Source: Jiangella muralis (lineage in GTDB: Bacteria > Actinomycetota > Actinomycetes > Jiangellales > Jiangellaceae). Taken from it: a DNA stretch of 41,114 nt. The notes below the pieces were generated by a model, which worked only from the letters and a program-made list of their open reading frames with translations, did no database searches and was not told where the DNA came from. The position numbers were made by a program, and so were the translations under genes. The DNA lies in assembly GCF_001270745.1 (NCBI RefSeq), contig NZ_KQ434752.1:1-41114 (forward strand). The letters run 5' to 3'. Positions 32,459 through 39,243 of this stretch are shown piece after piece (positions within the stretch are counted from its first letter, which is position 1; every line of letters starts with the position of its first letter).

Positions 32459-32489
32459 TTGACCTCAACTATGGTTGAGGTAGCAGGCT
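32459..32489 (+). promoter_or_regulatory. MerR/SoxR-style promoter with ACCTCAAC-TATG-GTTGAGGT dyad
   Basis: TTGACC (32459-32464) and CAGGCT (32484-32489) stand 19 bp apart around a perfect 8-4-8 dyad (32462-32481). The dyad closely resembles operators of SoxR-like MerR proteins. No cognate regulator is encoded beside it, so it would be controlled in trans. Confidence 0.5.
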
Positions 32490-32496
32490 TGGAGGC

Positions 32497-32946
32497 ATGA
32501 CAACAGAGATCGAGGCCGTGGCCGCCGAGGCCGAGCTGGACGCCATCCGCCGCGTCGTCGACGTCGTCGAGCACGCGCAGAACAACGAGTTGCCCGACGA
32601 GTTCCTGGCGCTGTTCCGCACCGACGCCATCTGGACCACCGGCGGCGGGAAGCGGCTCTACGGCCTGGACGAGATCGCCGCGTTCACCCGGCAGGTGCTC
32701 CCCGGCGGCATGAGGGGCATGTCGATGCGGTTCGAGCTGGAGCACGTGCTGTTCATCCGCCCCGACGTCGCCGCCGTGAAGCTGCGCCAGGTCTACACGA
32801 CGCCCGACGGGCTGGATGTCGGGTCGCCGCTGTGGATCATGGCCAAGGAGGACGGCCGCTGGCTGCTCACCGCCTGCCAGAACATCGGCGTCCCCGACGA
32901 CGAGGAGGTCGCGCCCGGGCGGCCGGTGTTCGGCGCCGCGTCCTGA
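32497..32946 (+). CDS. SnoaL-like / SgcJ-EcaC family protein
   Basis: A 149-residue NTF2-fold protein. It opens EAELDAIRRVVDVVEHAQNNELPDEFLALFRTDAIWTTGGGKRLYGLDEIAAFTRQVLPG, then VLFIRPDVAAVKLRQVYTTPDG and GSPLWIMAKEDGRWLLTACQN. This is the SgcJ/EcaC wording. Members are cone-shaped barrels that bind small ligands, and few have a proven reaction. GGAGGC precedes ATG 32497. Upstream are both palindrome site 7 and a MerR-style dyad, so two inputs may meet here. The SDR gene follows 29 bp later. Confidence 0.85.
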   Translation: MTTEIEAVAAEAELDAIRRVVDVVEHAQNNELPDEFLALFRTDAIWTTGGGKRLYGLDEIAAFTRQVLPGGMRGMSMRFELEHVLFIRPDVAAVKLRQVYTTPDGLDVGSPLWIMAKEDGRWLLTACQNIGVPDDEEVAPGRPVFGAAS

Positions 32947-32975
32947 CCGCGGGCGGCACGCCGTAGGCTCGCGGC

Positions 32976-33797
32976 GTGCGGATCGCGGTGACGGGGGCCG
33001 GCGGACGGCTGGGCGGCCAGGTGGCCGCGCTGCTGGCGCCCGAGCACGAGGTGGTGGCGCTGGTGCGCCGGCCCGGCGCGTACGACCCGCCGCATGGCGT
33101 CACCGTCGCCGTCGCGGACTATGCCGACCCCTCGTCGTTGCGGACGGCGCTGACCGGCGTCGACACGCTGGTGTTCGTGTCCAGCGACGGCCACGCGGCC
33201 ACCGTCATGCTGCACCACGCGAACGTCGTGCGGGCGGCCGTGGACGCCGGGGTCGGGCACGTCGTCGCGCTGAGCGGGTTGGACGCCGACGCCGGGTCGC
33301 CGTTCTGCTACGCCGTCACCAACGGGCACACCGAGGAGCTGCTGGCGGCCGCCGGTTGCGGCTACTCGCTGGCCCGCGCGTCGGTGTTCGCGGAGTTCTT
33401 CGCCGCGCTGGTCCGCGGCGCCCGGCACGGCGACGAAGTGTGGCTGCCGGCCGGCGACGCGCGGGTGTCGCTGGTCGCGCGGGCCGACGTCGGGCGGGCC
33501 CTGGCCGCGCTGGCGGTGCGGACGCCGTCGAACACGCACCATGACCTCACGGGCCCGGCCTCGTTGCCGGTCGCCGACGTCGTCGCGGCGTACGCGCCCG
33601 GCGCCGGCTACGTCGACGTCCCGGCGAGCGCTTACGTGGCGGCGCTGCTGGACAGCGGCGAGACATCCTGGTGGGCGCACGCCTACGCGACGATGCTGGA
33701 GTCCATCCGCCTGGGCCGCTGGGCCGCCGTCACCGACGACGTCGCCACGCTCACCGGCCGCCCGCCCGCCGAAGTGCTGGGCGTCCGGCCCGGCTAG
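32976..33797 (+). CDS. NAD(P)-binding NmrA-like SDR protein
   Basis: A 273-residue protein with the Rossmann glycine motif VTGAGGRLGGQVAALL at the N-terminus. It continues with DYADPSSLRTALTGVDTLVFVSS, HVVALSGLDADAGSPFCYAVTNGHTEE and YSLARASVFAEFF. It lacks the Tyr-x-x-x-Lys catalytic pair of classical reductases, as is usual for NmrA-like redox sensors and NAD(P)H:quinone oxidoreductase relatives. GTG 32976 is preceded by TAGGCT (32964-32969) with a 6-nt gap, a likely leaderless start. The end overlaps the convergent CDF gene by 4 bp. Confidence 0.85.
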   Translation: MRIAVTGAGGRLGGQVAALLAPEHEVVALVRRPGAYDPPHGVTVAVADYADPSSLRTALTGVDTLVFVSSDGHAATVMLHHANVVRAAVDAGVGHVVALSGLDADAGSPFCYAVTNGHTEELLAAAGCGYSLARASVFAEFFAALVRGARHGDEVWLPAGDARVSLVARADVGRALAALAVRTPSNTHHDLTGPASLPVADVVAAYAPGAGYVDVPASAYVAALLDSGETSWWAHAYATMLESIRLGRWAAVTDDVATLTGRPPAEVLGVRPG

Positions 33798-34471
33798 CAG
33801 CAGTCGCAGTCGGGGCCGCAGCCGTCGGTCTCGGGGTCGCGCAGCAGCGCACCGGCCGACGTCGCGCAGGCGTCGCCGCGCCATGCCTCGGCCCCTTCGC
33901 GGACGGCGAACCCGGCGATGACCAGCGCGGCCAGCGGGTCGGCCCACCACCAGCCGAGCGCGGAGTTCAGCACCAGCCCGGCCAGCAGCACCGCCGACAG
34001 GTAGCTGCAGATCAGCGTCTGCTTGGAGTCGGCGACGACGGCGGCCGAGCCCAGCTCGCGCCCGGTGCGCCGTTCGGCGAACGACAGCGCCGGCATGACC
34101 GCCAGGCTCACCGCCGCGAGCACGATGCCGACGGTGCTGTGGTCCGGTTCCTCGGCGCCGGCCAGCGCGCGGACCGCCTCCAACGTCACGTACGCCGCCA
34201 GGGCGAAGAACGAGAAGGCGACGACGCGCAGCGCGGTCCGCTCGCGCGCCTCGTGGTCGCGGCCGGCGAACTGCCAGGCGATGGCGGCGGCCGACACCAC
34301 CTCGACGACGGAGTCCAGGCCGAACCCGATCAGCGCGGCCGACGACGCCGCCGTGCCGGCCGAGATCGCGATGACCGCCTCGACCACGTTGTAGCCGATG
34401 GTCATCGCGACGATCAGCCGCACCCGCCGGCGCAGCACGTCGCGCCGCGTCAGCGTCGTCTCCGCGCTCAT
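33794..34471 (-). CDS. Cation diffusion facilitator family transporter
   Basis: A 225-residue membrane protein with five to six helices. GFGLDSVVEVVSAAAIAWQF supplies the D-x-x-x-[DE] metal-site helix. Later AAVVADSKQTLICSYLSAVLLAG and WWWADPLAALVIAGFAVREG provide the paired helix. The cytoplasmic C-terminal domain of classic CDF proteins is missing. In its place is a short Cys-rich tail, DPETDGCGPDCDCC, that could bind metal. ATG 34471 overlaps the arsR stop (ATGA), so the two are coupled. Likely an exporter of the metal sensed by the ArsR protein. Confidence 0.88.
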   Translation of the reverse strand: MSAETTLTRRDVLRRRVRLIVAMTIGYNVVEAVIAISAGTAASSAALIGFGLDSVVEVVSAAAIAWQFAGRDHEARERTALRVVAFSFFALAAYVTLEAVRALAGAEEPDHSTVGIVLAAVSLAVMPALSFAERRTGRELGSAAVVADSKQTLICSYLSAVLLAGLVLNSALGWWWADPLAALVIAGFAVREGAEAWRGDACATSAGALLRDPETDGCGPDCDCC

Positions 34472-34800
34472 CGGCACGAGCACCCGTCCGGGCCGCAGCA
34501 GCCCGGATCGACGACCAGCACCAGTGACAGCAGCTCGCCCAGCGCCCGGGCCAGGTGCGCGTCGGCCAGCCGGTACCGCGTGCGCCGGCCCTCCGGCTCG
34601 GCCTGGACCAGCCCGCAGCCGCGCAGGCAGGCCAGTTGATTCGACATCACCTGCTTGGAGACGCCCAGTTCGGAGGCCAGATCGGACGGGAAGGACGGCG
34701 CGGTGCGCAGCGCCAGCAGGATGCGCGCCCTCGTGCCGTCGGACAGCGCGTAGCCGAGCCGCGCCAGTGCGTCGGTGTGCGACGCCGTCACCGTGGTCAT
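34468..34800 (-). CDS. ArsR/SmtB-family metal-responsive repressor, CmtR type
   Basis: A 110-residue winged-helix repressor. ALARLGYALSDGTRARILLAL, then LGVSKQVMSNQLACLRGCGLV, places Cys58 and Cys62 in the recognition helix exactly as in mycobacterial CmtR (Cys57 and Cys61), which senses Cd(II)/Pb(II). The C-terminal tail VDPGCCGPDGCSCR has four more Cys (101, 102, 107, 109), more than CmtR's single Cys102. ATG 34800 has a TACTGT hexamer 7 nt upstream, so it is probably leaderless, and that -10 overlaps the operator dyad. Confidence 0.9.
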   Translation of the reverse strand: MTTVTASHTDALARLGYALSDGTRARILLALRTAPSFPSDLASELGVSKQVMSNQLACLRGCGLVQAEPEGRRTRYRLADAHLARALGELLSLVLVVDPGCCGPDGCSCR

Positions 34801-34807
34801 GCGACGG

Positions 34808-34829
34808 ACAGTACAGTAAACGCTGTACT
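34808..34829 (-). promoter_or_regulatory. ArsR operator and leaderless promoter
   Basis: AGTACAG-TAAACG-CTGTACT is a perfect 7-6-7 dyad (34810-34829). On the minus strand, TACTGT (34808-34813) lies 7 nt before ATG 34800. Repressor bound at the dyad would block the -10. Confidence 0.65.
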
Positions 34830-34844
34830 CAGGGAACCCTCGCG

Positions 34845-35819
34845 TCAGGCGAAGCCGGTCGGCCGGCGCGGCGTGTACGGCGCCTCCAGCGCGGCCACGT
34901 CGTCGTCGGTGAGCCCGAGGCTCATGGCCGCCACCGCGTCGGGCAGGTGGTGCGGCTTCGTCGGCCCGACGATGGGCGCGCTGACGACCGGGTTGCGCAG
35001 CACCCACGCCAGCGCCACCTGCGCCATCGGCACGCCGCGCGCCGCGGCCACCTGCTGGACGGCGTCGGCGATCGGCTTGTCGTCGGCCTCGGTGTAGCGC
35101 TCGCGCAGGAGTTCGTCGGTGTCGCCGCGCACGGTCCGCTCGCTCCACGGCCGGGCCAGCCGCCCCCTGGCCAGCGGGCTCCACGGGATGCTGCCGACGT
35201 CCTGGTCGGCGAGCAGGCCGAACAACTCGCGCTCGTCCTCGCGCTGCATGAGGTTGTACTGGTTCTGCATGGACACGAACCGGGTCCAGCCGCCGAGGTC
35301 GGCGGTGTACTGCAACTTCGCGAACTGCCACGCCCACATCGACGACGCGCCGAGGTAGCGCGCCTTGCCCGCCTTGACGACGTCGTGCAGGGCCTCCATC
35401 GTCTCGTCGGCCGGCGTGTCAGGGTCGAGGCGGTGGATCTGGTAGAGGTCCACATAGTCGGTGCCGAGCCGGCGCAGCGACGCGTCGATCTGCTCCATGA
35501 TCGCCTTGCGCGACAACCCCGACCCGCCCGGGCCGTCGTGCATGGGGAAGAACACCTTCGTGGCCAGGACGACGTCCTCGCGGCGGGTGTAGCGGCGGAC
35601 GGCCCGGCCGACGATCTCCTCGGACGACCCGAAGCCGTACACGTTGGCGGTGTCCCAGAACGTGATGCCGAGGTCGACGGCCTGCCGGAAGATCGGCTCG
35701 GCCGCGTCGTCGTCGAGGGCCCAGTCGCCGTAGCCGCGGGACGGGTCGCCGAAGCTCATGCAGCCGAGCGCGATGCGGCTCACCTTCAGGCCCGAGCCGC
35801 CCAGCCGCGTGTACTCCAT
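34845..35819 (-). CDS. Aldo/keto reductase
   Basis: A 324-residue NADPH-dependent oxidoreductase of the AKR superfamily with the YajO/Tas-like pattern: MEYTRLGGSGLKVSRIALGCMSFGDP; FWDTANVYGFGSSEEIVG (catalytic Asp and Tyr); VVLATKVFFP (catalytic Lys); and YVDLYQIHRLDPDTP (catalytic His). The cofactor end reads VGPTKPHHLPDAV. ATG 35819 is preferred over 35843 because it matches family starts and has GGAGG about 10 nt upstream. The gene is preceded by a 26-bp perfect hairpin at 35832. Confidence 0.9.
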   Translation of the reverse strand: MEYTRLGGSGLKVSRIALGCMSFGDPSRGYGDWALDDDAAEPIFRQAVDLGITFWDTANVYGFGSSEEIVGRAVRRYTRREDVVLATKVFFPMHDGPGGSGLSRKAIMEQIDASLRRLGTDYVDLYQIHRLDPDTPADETMEALHDVVKAGKARYLGASSMWAWQFAKLQYTADLGGWTRFVSMQNQYNLMQREDERELFGLLADQDVGSIPWSPLARGRLARPWSERTVRGDTDELLRERYTEADDKPIADAVQQVAAARGVPMAQVALAWVLRNPVVSAPIVGPTKPHHLPDAVAAMSLGLTDDDVAALEAPYTPRRPTGFA

Positions 35820-35831
35820 CGCCCCATCCTC

Positions 35832-35891
35832 CCCCATGATCATCGGCGATCGACCACATCATGGCGTGGTCGATCGCCGATGATCATGGGG
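35832..35891. repeat. Perfect 26-bp inverted repeat with 8-nt loop
   Basis: The left arm is 35832-35857 (starts CCCCATGATCATCGGCG) and the right arm is 35866-35891, perfectly complementary. The loop is ATCATGGC. It begins 13 nt upstream of the reductase start and ends 6 nt past the stop of the hydrolase gene, both read on the minus strand. It has no T tract. It may terminate hydrolase transcripts or be a dispersed palindromic element rich in GATC. Confidence 0.8.
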
Positions 35892-35897
35892 CGAGGG

Positions 35898-36692
35898 TCA
35901 GCGCGCGTGCTCGACGGCCCAGGCCAGGACGTCGTCGGCGATCTGCTCCCAGCCCTGCTGGGCGGGCAGCAGGTGCGCGTAGCCCTCGTACTCGCGGATC
36001 TCGGTGACCGTGTCGGACTTGTAGTGCTTGTGGTTCGACTGCTGGATCGCCGGCGGCATGAGGTGGTCCTCGCCGCCGGAGACGAACAGCAGCGGCGCGC
36101 GGCCGTCGTTCTTGTAATCGACCCAGGTCTCCTGCGGGCCGGGCTCGAAGTTGGCCAGGACGCTCCCCCACAGGATGCCGCCGTTGGCCGGGACGTGGTA
36201 CCGCTCGTACAGCGCGGCCGACTCCTCCTCGGTGAACGTGTTGGCGAACGCGTAGCGCCACTGCTCCGCCGTCAGCCCGACGGCCTTGTGCCGGTTGGCC
36301 GGGCTCTTCAGCACCGGGAACGTCGACTTGACCTGCGAGAACGGCACGACCCGCACGCCCTCGGTCGGCGCGGAGTTCAGGGCGACGCCGGCCGCGCCGA
36401 AGCCGTGGTCGAGCAGGATCTGGGTGAACGCGCCGCCGGCGGAGTGGCCCATGATGATCGGCGGACGGTCCAGCTCGCGGACGATCCCCTCCAGCTTCTC
36501 GATGATCGCGGGGACGGTGACGTCGACGATGATCTGCGGGTTCGCGCGCAGCGCCTCGACCTCGACCTCGAAGCCCGGGTAGCCCGGCGCGATGACCGTG
36601 TACCCCTTGGCCTCGTAGTGGGTGATCCAGTGTTCCCAGCTCCGGGGCGTCACCCAGAAGCCGTGCACGAGCACGATGGTGTCCGGTTCCAT
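35898..36692 (-). CDS. Alpha/beta hydrolase
   Basis: A 264-residue cytoplasmic hydrolase. TIVLVHGFWVTPRSWEHWI supplies the oxyanion-hole HG. IIMGHSAGGAFTQILLD is the nucleophile elbow (Ser). LLFVSGGEDHLMPP carries the acid, and EGYAHLLPAQQGWEQIA the catalytic His. This group resembles esterases of the AB hydrolase-6 kind; substrate unknown. ATG 36692 is chosen at the start of homology; a longer frame to 36764 runs into the promoter. It is divergent from the GlxA-type regulator, which makes it that regulator's likely target. Confidence 0.88.
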   Translation of the reverse strand: MEPDTIVLVHGFWVTPRSWEHWITHYEAKGYTVIAPGYPGFEVEVEALRANPQIIVDVTVPAIIEKLEGIVRELDRPPIIMGHSAGGAFTQILLDHGFGAAGVALNSAPTEGVRVVPFSQVKSTFPVLKSPANRHKAVGLTAEQWRYAFANTFTEEESAALYERYHVPANGGILWGSVLANFEPGPQETWVDYKNDGRAPLLFVSGGEDHLMPPAIQQSNHKHYKSDTVTEIREYEGYAHLLPAQQGWEQIADDVLAWAVEHAR

Positions 36693-36701
36693 CACCCGAT
36701 C

Positions 36702-36755
36702 ATCGTGGGAAACCCGCTGGCCAGGCGCTACGCTGAACGCCAGAGTTCCCACGAT
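36702..36755. promoter_or_regulatory. Inverted operator half-sites in a divergent promoter
   Basis: ATCGTGGGAA (36702-36711) and TTCCCACGAT (36746-36755) are a perfect 10-bp inverted pair with 34 nt between them. A GCTACGCTG -10-like stretch lies inside. The pair brackets the promoters of the hydrolase and the GlxA regulator. Confidence 0.5.
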
Positions 36756-36775
36756 TCCGGCCACGGGGGGTAGGA

Positions 36776-37759
36776 GTGGGCCGACACCGGGTGGCCATGC
36801 TCGTCCTCGGCGGGACGTTCGTCCTCGACCTCGCCGTGGCCGTGCAGGCGTTCGGCCGCCGGCCGTCGGTGTTCGCGAAGATCCGCGACGAACCGGAGGC
36901 GCCGTACGAGATCGGCGTCTGCGGCCTGGCCCCGACCCCGACGTCGCTCGGGTTCACCATGAGCGACCTCAAGCCGGTCGACTGGATCACCGGCGCCGAC
37001 ACCGTCGTCGTCCCCGGGCTGGAGGCGCCGTGGGCGCCGCAGGATCCGGCCGTCCTCGCCGCCGTGGCCCGGGCCGCCCATGATGGCGCGCGCCTGGTCT
37101 CGCTGTGCGCCGGCGCGTTCGTGCTCGGGCAGGCCGGTGTGCTGGACGGACACCGCGTCACCACGCACTGGGCGCTGGCCGACGAGTTCCGCGCGGCGTT
37201 CCCGGAGACCGAGCTGGTCGAGCACGCCCTGTACGTCGACGACGGGCAGGTCCTGTCGTCGGGCGGCATGCTCGCGTCGGCCGACCTGTGCCTGTACGTC
37301 CTCGGCCAGGACCACGGCCAGTCGTACGCGAACGACGTCTCCCGCGTGCTGGTCAGCCCGCCACACCGCGCCGGCGGCCAGGCCCAGTACGCCAAGGCGG
37401 GGCCGCGCCCGTCCGGGCCGCTCACCCCCGTCCTCGCCTGGCTCGACGAGCACCTCGCCGAGCCGCTCAGCCTCCGCGACGTCGCGGCCCAGGCGCACAT
37501 GAGCCCTCGCACGCTCGAGCGGCGGTTCCGCGAGGAGACCGGCGACAGCATGGCCGCCTGGATCGCCCGGCGGCGGGTCGAGCGGGTCCGCGCCCTGCTC
37601 GAGGACTCCCAGCTGACGGTGACGCAGATCGCCTACGACGCGGGATTCGGGTCGACGGAGTCGATGCGCCGGCACTTCCTGACCTACGCCGGCACCACGC
37701 CGCGCTCGTACCGCGAGACGTTCCGCGGCGCCGGCTCGCTAGGGCGTCACTTCCAGTAG
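36776..37759 (+). CDS. GlxA-type transcription regulator (DJ-1/PfpI plus AraC HTH)
   Basis: A 327-residue regulator. The N-terminal DJ-1/PfpI-like domain (about 1-200) includes DTVVVPGLEAPWAPQDP, VSLCAGAFVLGQAGVLDGHRVTTHWALADEF and the nucleophile-elbow Cys in LCAGAF. The C-terminal AraC double helix-turn-helix includes LSLRDVAAQAHMSPRTLERRFREETGDSMAAWIARRRVERVRALLEDS and VTQIAYDAGFGSTESMRRHFLTYAGTTPRSYRETF. GTG 36776 follows a GGGGGGTAGG ribosome site. Ligand unknown. It probably acts on its own promoter and on the divergent hydrolase. Confidence 0.9.
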   Translation: MGRHRVAMLVLGGTFVLDLAVAVQAFGRRPSVFAKIRDEPEAPYEIGVCGLAPTPTSLGFTMSDLKPVDWITGADTVVVPGLEAPWAPQDPAVLAAVARAAHDGARLVSLCAGAFVLGQAGVLDGHRVTTHWALADEFRAAFPETELVEHALYVDDGQVLSSGGMLASADLCLYVLGQDHGQSYANDVSRVLVSPPHRAGGQAQYAKAGPRPSGPLTPVLAWLDEHLAEPLSLRDVAAQAHMSPRTLERRFREETGDSMAAWIARRRVERVRALLEDSQLTVTQIAYDAGFGSTESMRRHFLTYAGTTPRSYRETFRGAGSLGRHFQ

Positions 37760-38025
37760 TGGAAGTAGTAGCCCTGAGCCGAGTGGTAGCACGGCCCGGT
37801 GCCCGGCATGGTGTAGGTGCCGCCCGCACGGATCAGCGCCATCGTGAAGAAGCACGCACTCGCATTCGAGTAGTAGTCGGAGTGGTGCCACGCCTTCGCG
37901 GTGATGGGTCCCGGCGACGGCGCCGGCGCGGTCTGCGTCGTGGCGGCGGCGGGTGCGCCGCCCGCGAGAGCGGCGGCACCCAGCGCGCCCGCGGCGAGCA
38001 GGCTGGTGGTGATCTTCCTCAGCAT
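37747..38025 (-). CDS. Small secreted protein
   Basis: A 92-residue protein. A Sec signal peptide (MLRKITTSLLAAGALGAAALAGGAPAAA) with cleavage after Ala-Ala-Ala leaves a mature part of about 64 residues. This contains AKAWHHSDYYSNASACFFTMALIRAGGTYTMPGTGPCYHSAQGYYFHYWK. Two cysteines (about 58 and 79) can form one disulfide, and aromatic residues are abundant. I do not recognise a family. AGGAGG stands 4 nt before ATG 38025. The 3' end overlaps the convergent GlxA gene by 13 bp. Confidence 0.75.
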   Translation of the reverse strand: MLRKITTSLLAAGALGAAALAGGAPAAATTQTAPAPSPGPITAKAWHHSDYYSNASACFFTMALIRAGGTYTMPGTGPCYHSAQGYYFHYWK

Positions 38026-38116
38026 CGTTCCTCCTGTGTTCGCTGTCGCGGCCGACGCTACGGAGCGGCATCTTCACAGCGTCTTCAGATCCGCTTCTCC
38101 GCAGCGCAGCAGGGCG

Positions 38117-38128
38117 TAACCTGCCGGT
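38117..38128 (+). promoter_or_regulatory. Leaderless -10 for the NYN protein
   Basis: TAACCT (38117-38122) ends 6 nt before GTG 38129, and no ribosome site is visible. Confidence 0.45.
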
Positions 38129-39190
38129 GTGGACGACGAAGATCGCATCGCCCTGTTCCTCGACTACGAGAATCTCGCCATCGGCGCCCGTGAGGACCTC
38201 GGCGGGCTGGCCTTCGACATGCGCCCGATCGCCGACGCCCTGGCCGAGCGCGGCCGGGTGGTCGTGCGGCGGGCGTACGCCGACTGGTCCTACTTCGACG
38301 AGGACCGGCGCATGCTCACCCGCTCGCACGTCGAGCTGATCGAGATGCCGCAGCGCATGGGCGCCTCCCGCAAGAACGCCGCCGACATCAAGTTGTCCGT
38401 CGACGCGATCGAGCTGGCGTTCGTCCGCGGCTACGTGTCCACCTTCGTGGTGTGCACCGGCGACAGCGACTTCACCCCGCTGGTCTACAAGCTGCGCGAG
38501 CTGAACAAGCGCGTCATCGGCGTCGGCATCCGGGCCTCGACGTCGGCGTTGCTGCCGCCGGCGTGCGACGAGTTCCTCTACTACGACGACCTCGAAGGGG
38601 TGGAGCCGGGGCCGGCCCGCGGCGCCGCCCGACGCCGCCGGCCCGCGGCGGAGCCGGCCGCCGAACCCACCCCGGTCCAGGAGCCGGAGCCCGCCGAGGA
38701 GCCCCCACGCGACCTCGACGACCTCGCCGTCGTCGTCGCGCAGAGCGTGGCCGGCCTGCAGCGCACCGGCGGGCCGGTGACGGCGTCGACGCTCAAGCGC
38801 ACCCTGCTGCGCAAGGACCCGACCTTCAACGAGGCCGACCACGGCTTCCGCGCCTTCGGCGAACTGCTGCGCCACCTGGCCGAGCGGCACGTCGTCGAGC
38901 TGGCCGACGGCCCCACCAAGGGCGACCCCGAGGTCCTGCTCCCGGCGCTGGACGGACAGCAGGACGCGTTCGACCTGCTCCGCTCGGTGGTCCAGGAGCT
39001 GACGGCGAAGCACGGCCGGGCGGCGCTGTCCGGGCTCAAGGACCAGCTCCGCCGGGCCCGGCCCGGGTTCAGCGAGCAGGCGCTCGGGTTCCGCAGTTTC
39101 CTGCAGTTCGTCCGGGCCGCCGCCACGACCGGCACCATCGAGCTGCGCTGGGACGACGACGCGGACGACTACCTGCTCACCGTCCCGTAG
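38129..39190 (+). CDS. NYN (PIN-like) domain protein with two OST-HTH/LOTUS domains
   Basis: A 353-residue protein. The N-terminal NYN nuclease fold (about 5-160) includes RIALFLDYENLAIG (first acidic residues), KNAADIKLSVDAIELAF and VVCTGDSDFTPLVYKLRELNKRVIGVG (the second acidic cluster). A Pro/Glu/Ala linker (about 163-195) leads to two winged-helix OST-HTH/LOTUS repeats, each with a similar F-x-E/Q-x-x-x-x-GFRxFxxxL/V core (NEADHGFRAFGELLRHL and SEQALGFRSFLQFVRAA). This is the bacterial counterpart of LabA/MARF1-like RNases, presumed to act on RNA or RNA-DNA hybrids. GTG 38129 appears leaderless. Confidence 0.9.
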   Translation: MDDEDRIALFLDYENLAIGAREDLGGLAFDMRPIADALAERGRVVVRRAYADWSYFDEDRRMLTRSHVELIEMPQRMGASRKNAADIKLSVDAIELAFVRGYVSTFVVCTGDSDFTPLVYKLRELNKRVIGVGIRASTSALLPPACDEFLYYDDLEGVEPGPARGAARRRRPAAEPAAEPTPVQEPEPAEEPPRDLDDLAVVVAQSVAGLQRTGGPVTASTLKRTLLRKDPTFNEADHGFRAFGELLRHLAERHVVELADGPTKGDPEVLLPALDGQQDAFDLLRSVVQELTAKHGRAALSGLKDQLRRARPGFSEQALGFRSFLQFVRAAATTGTIELRWDDDADDYLLTVP

Positions 39191-39205
39191 CGTTCTGTCA
39201 TCCTT

Positions 39206-39240
39206 GGTTGACAACCACGGCGCCGTCAACCTAGGTTGAC
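39206..39240 (+). promoter_or_regulatory. Strong promoter embedded in a GTTGAC operator cluster
   Basis: The -35 is TTGACA (39208-39213) and the -10 is TAGGTT (39232-39237), with an 18-bp spacer; the -10 ends 6 nt before ATG 39244 (leaderless). Three half-sites overlap it: GGTTGAC (39206-39212), GTCAACC (39225-39231) and GGTTGAC (39234-39240). The last two form the perfect palindrome GTCAACCTAGGTTGAC (39225-39240). This arrangement is a typical repressor target. Confidence 0.7.
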
Positions 39241-39243
39241 GGC

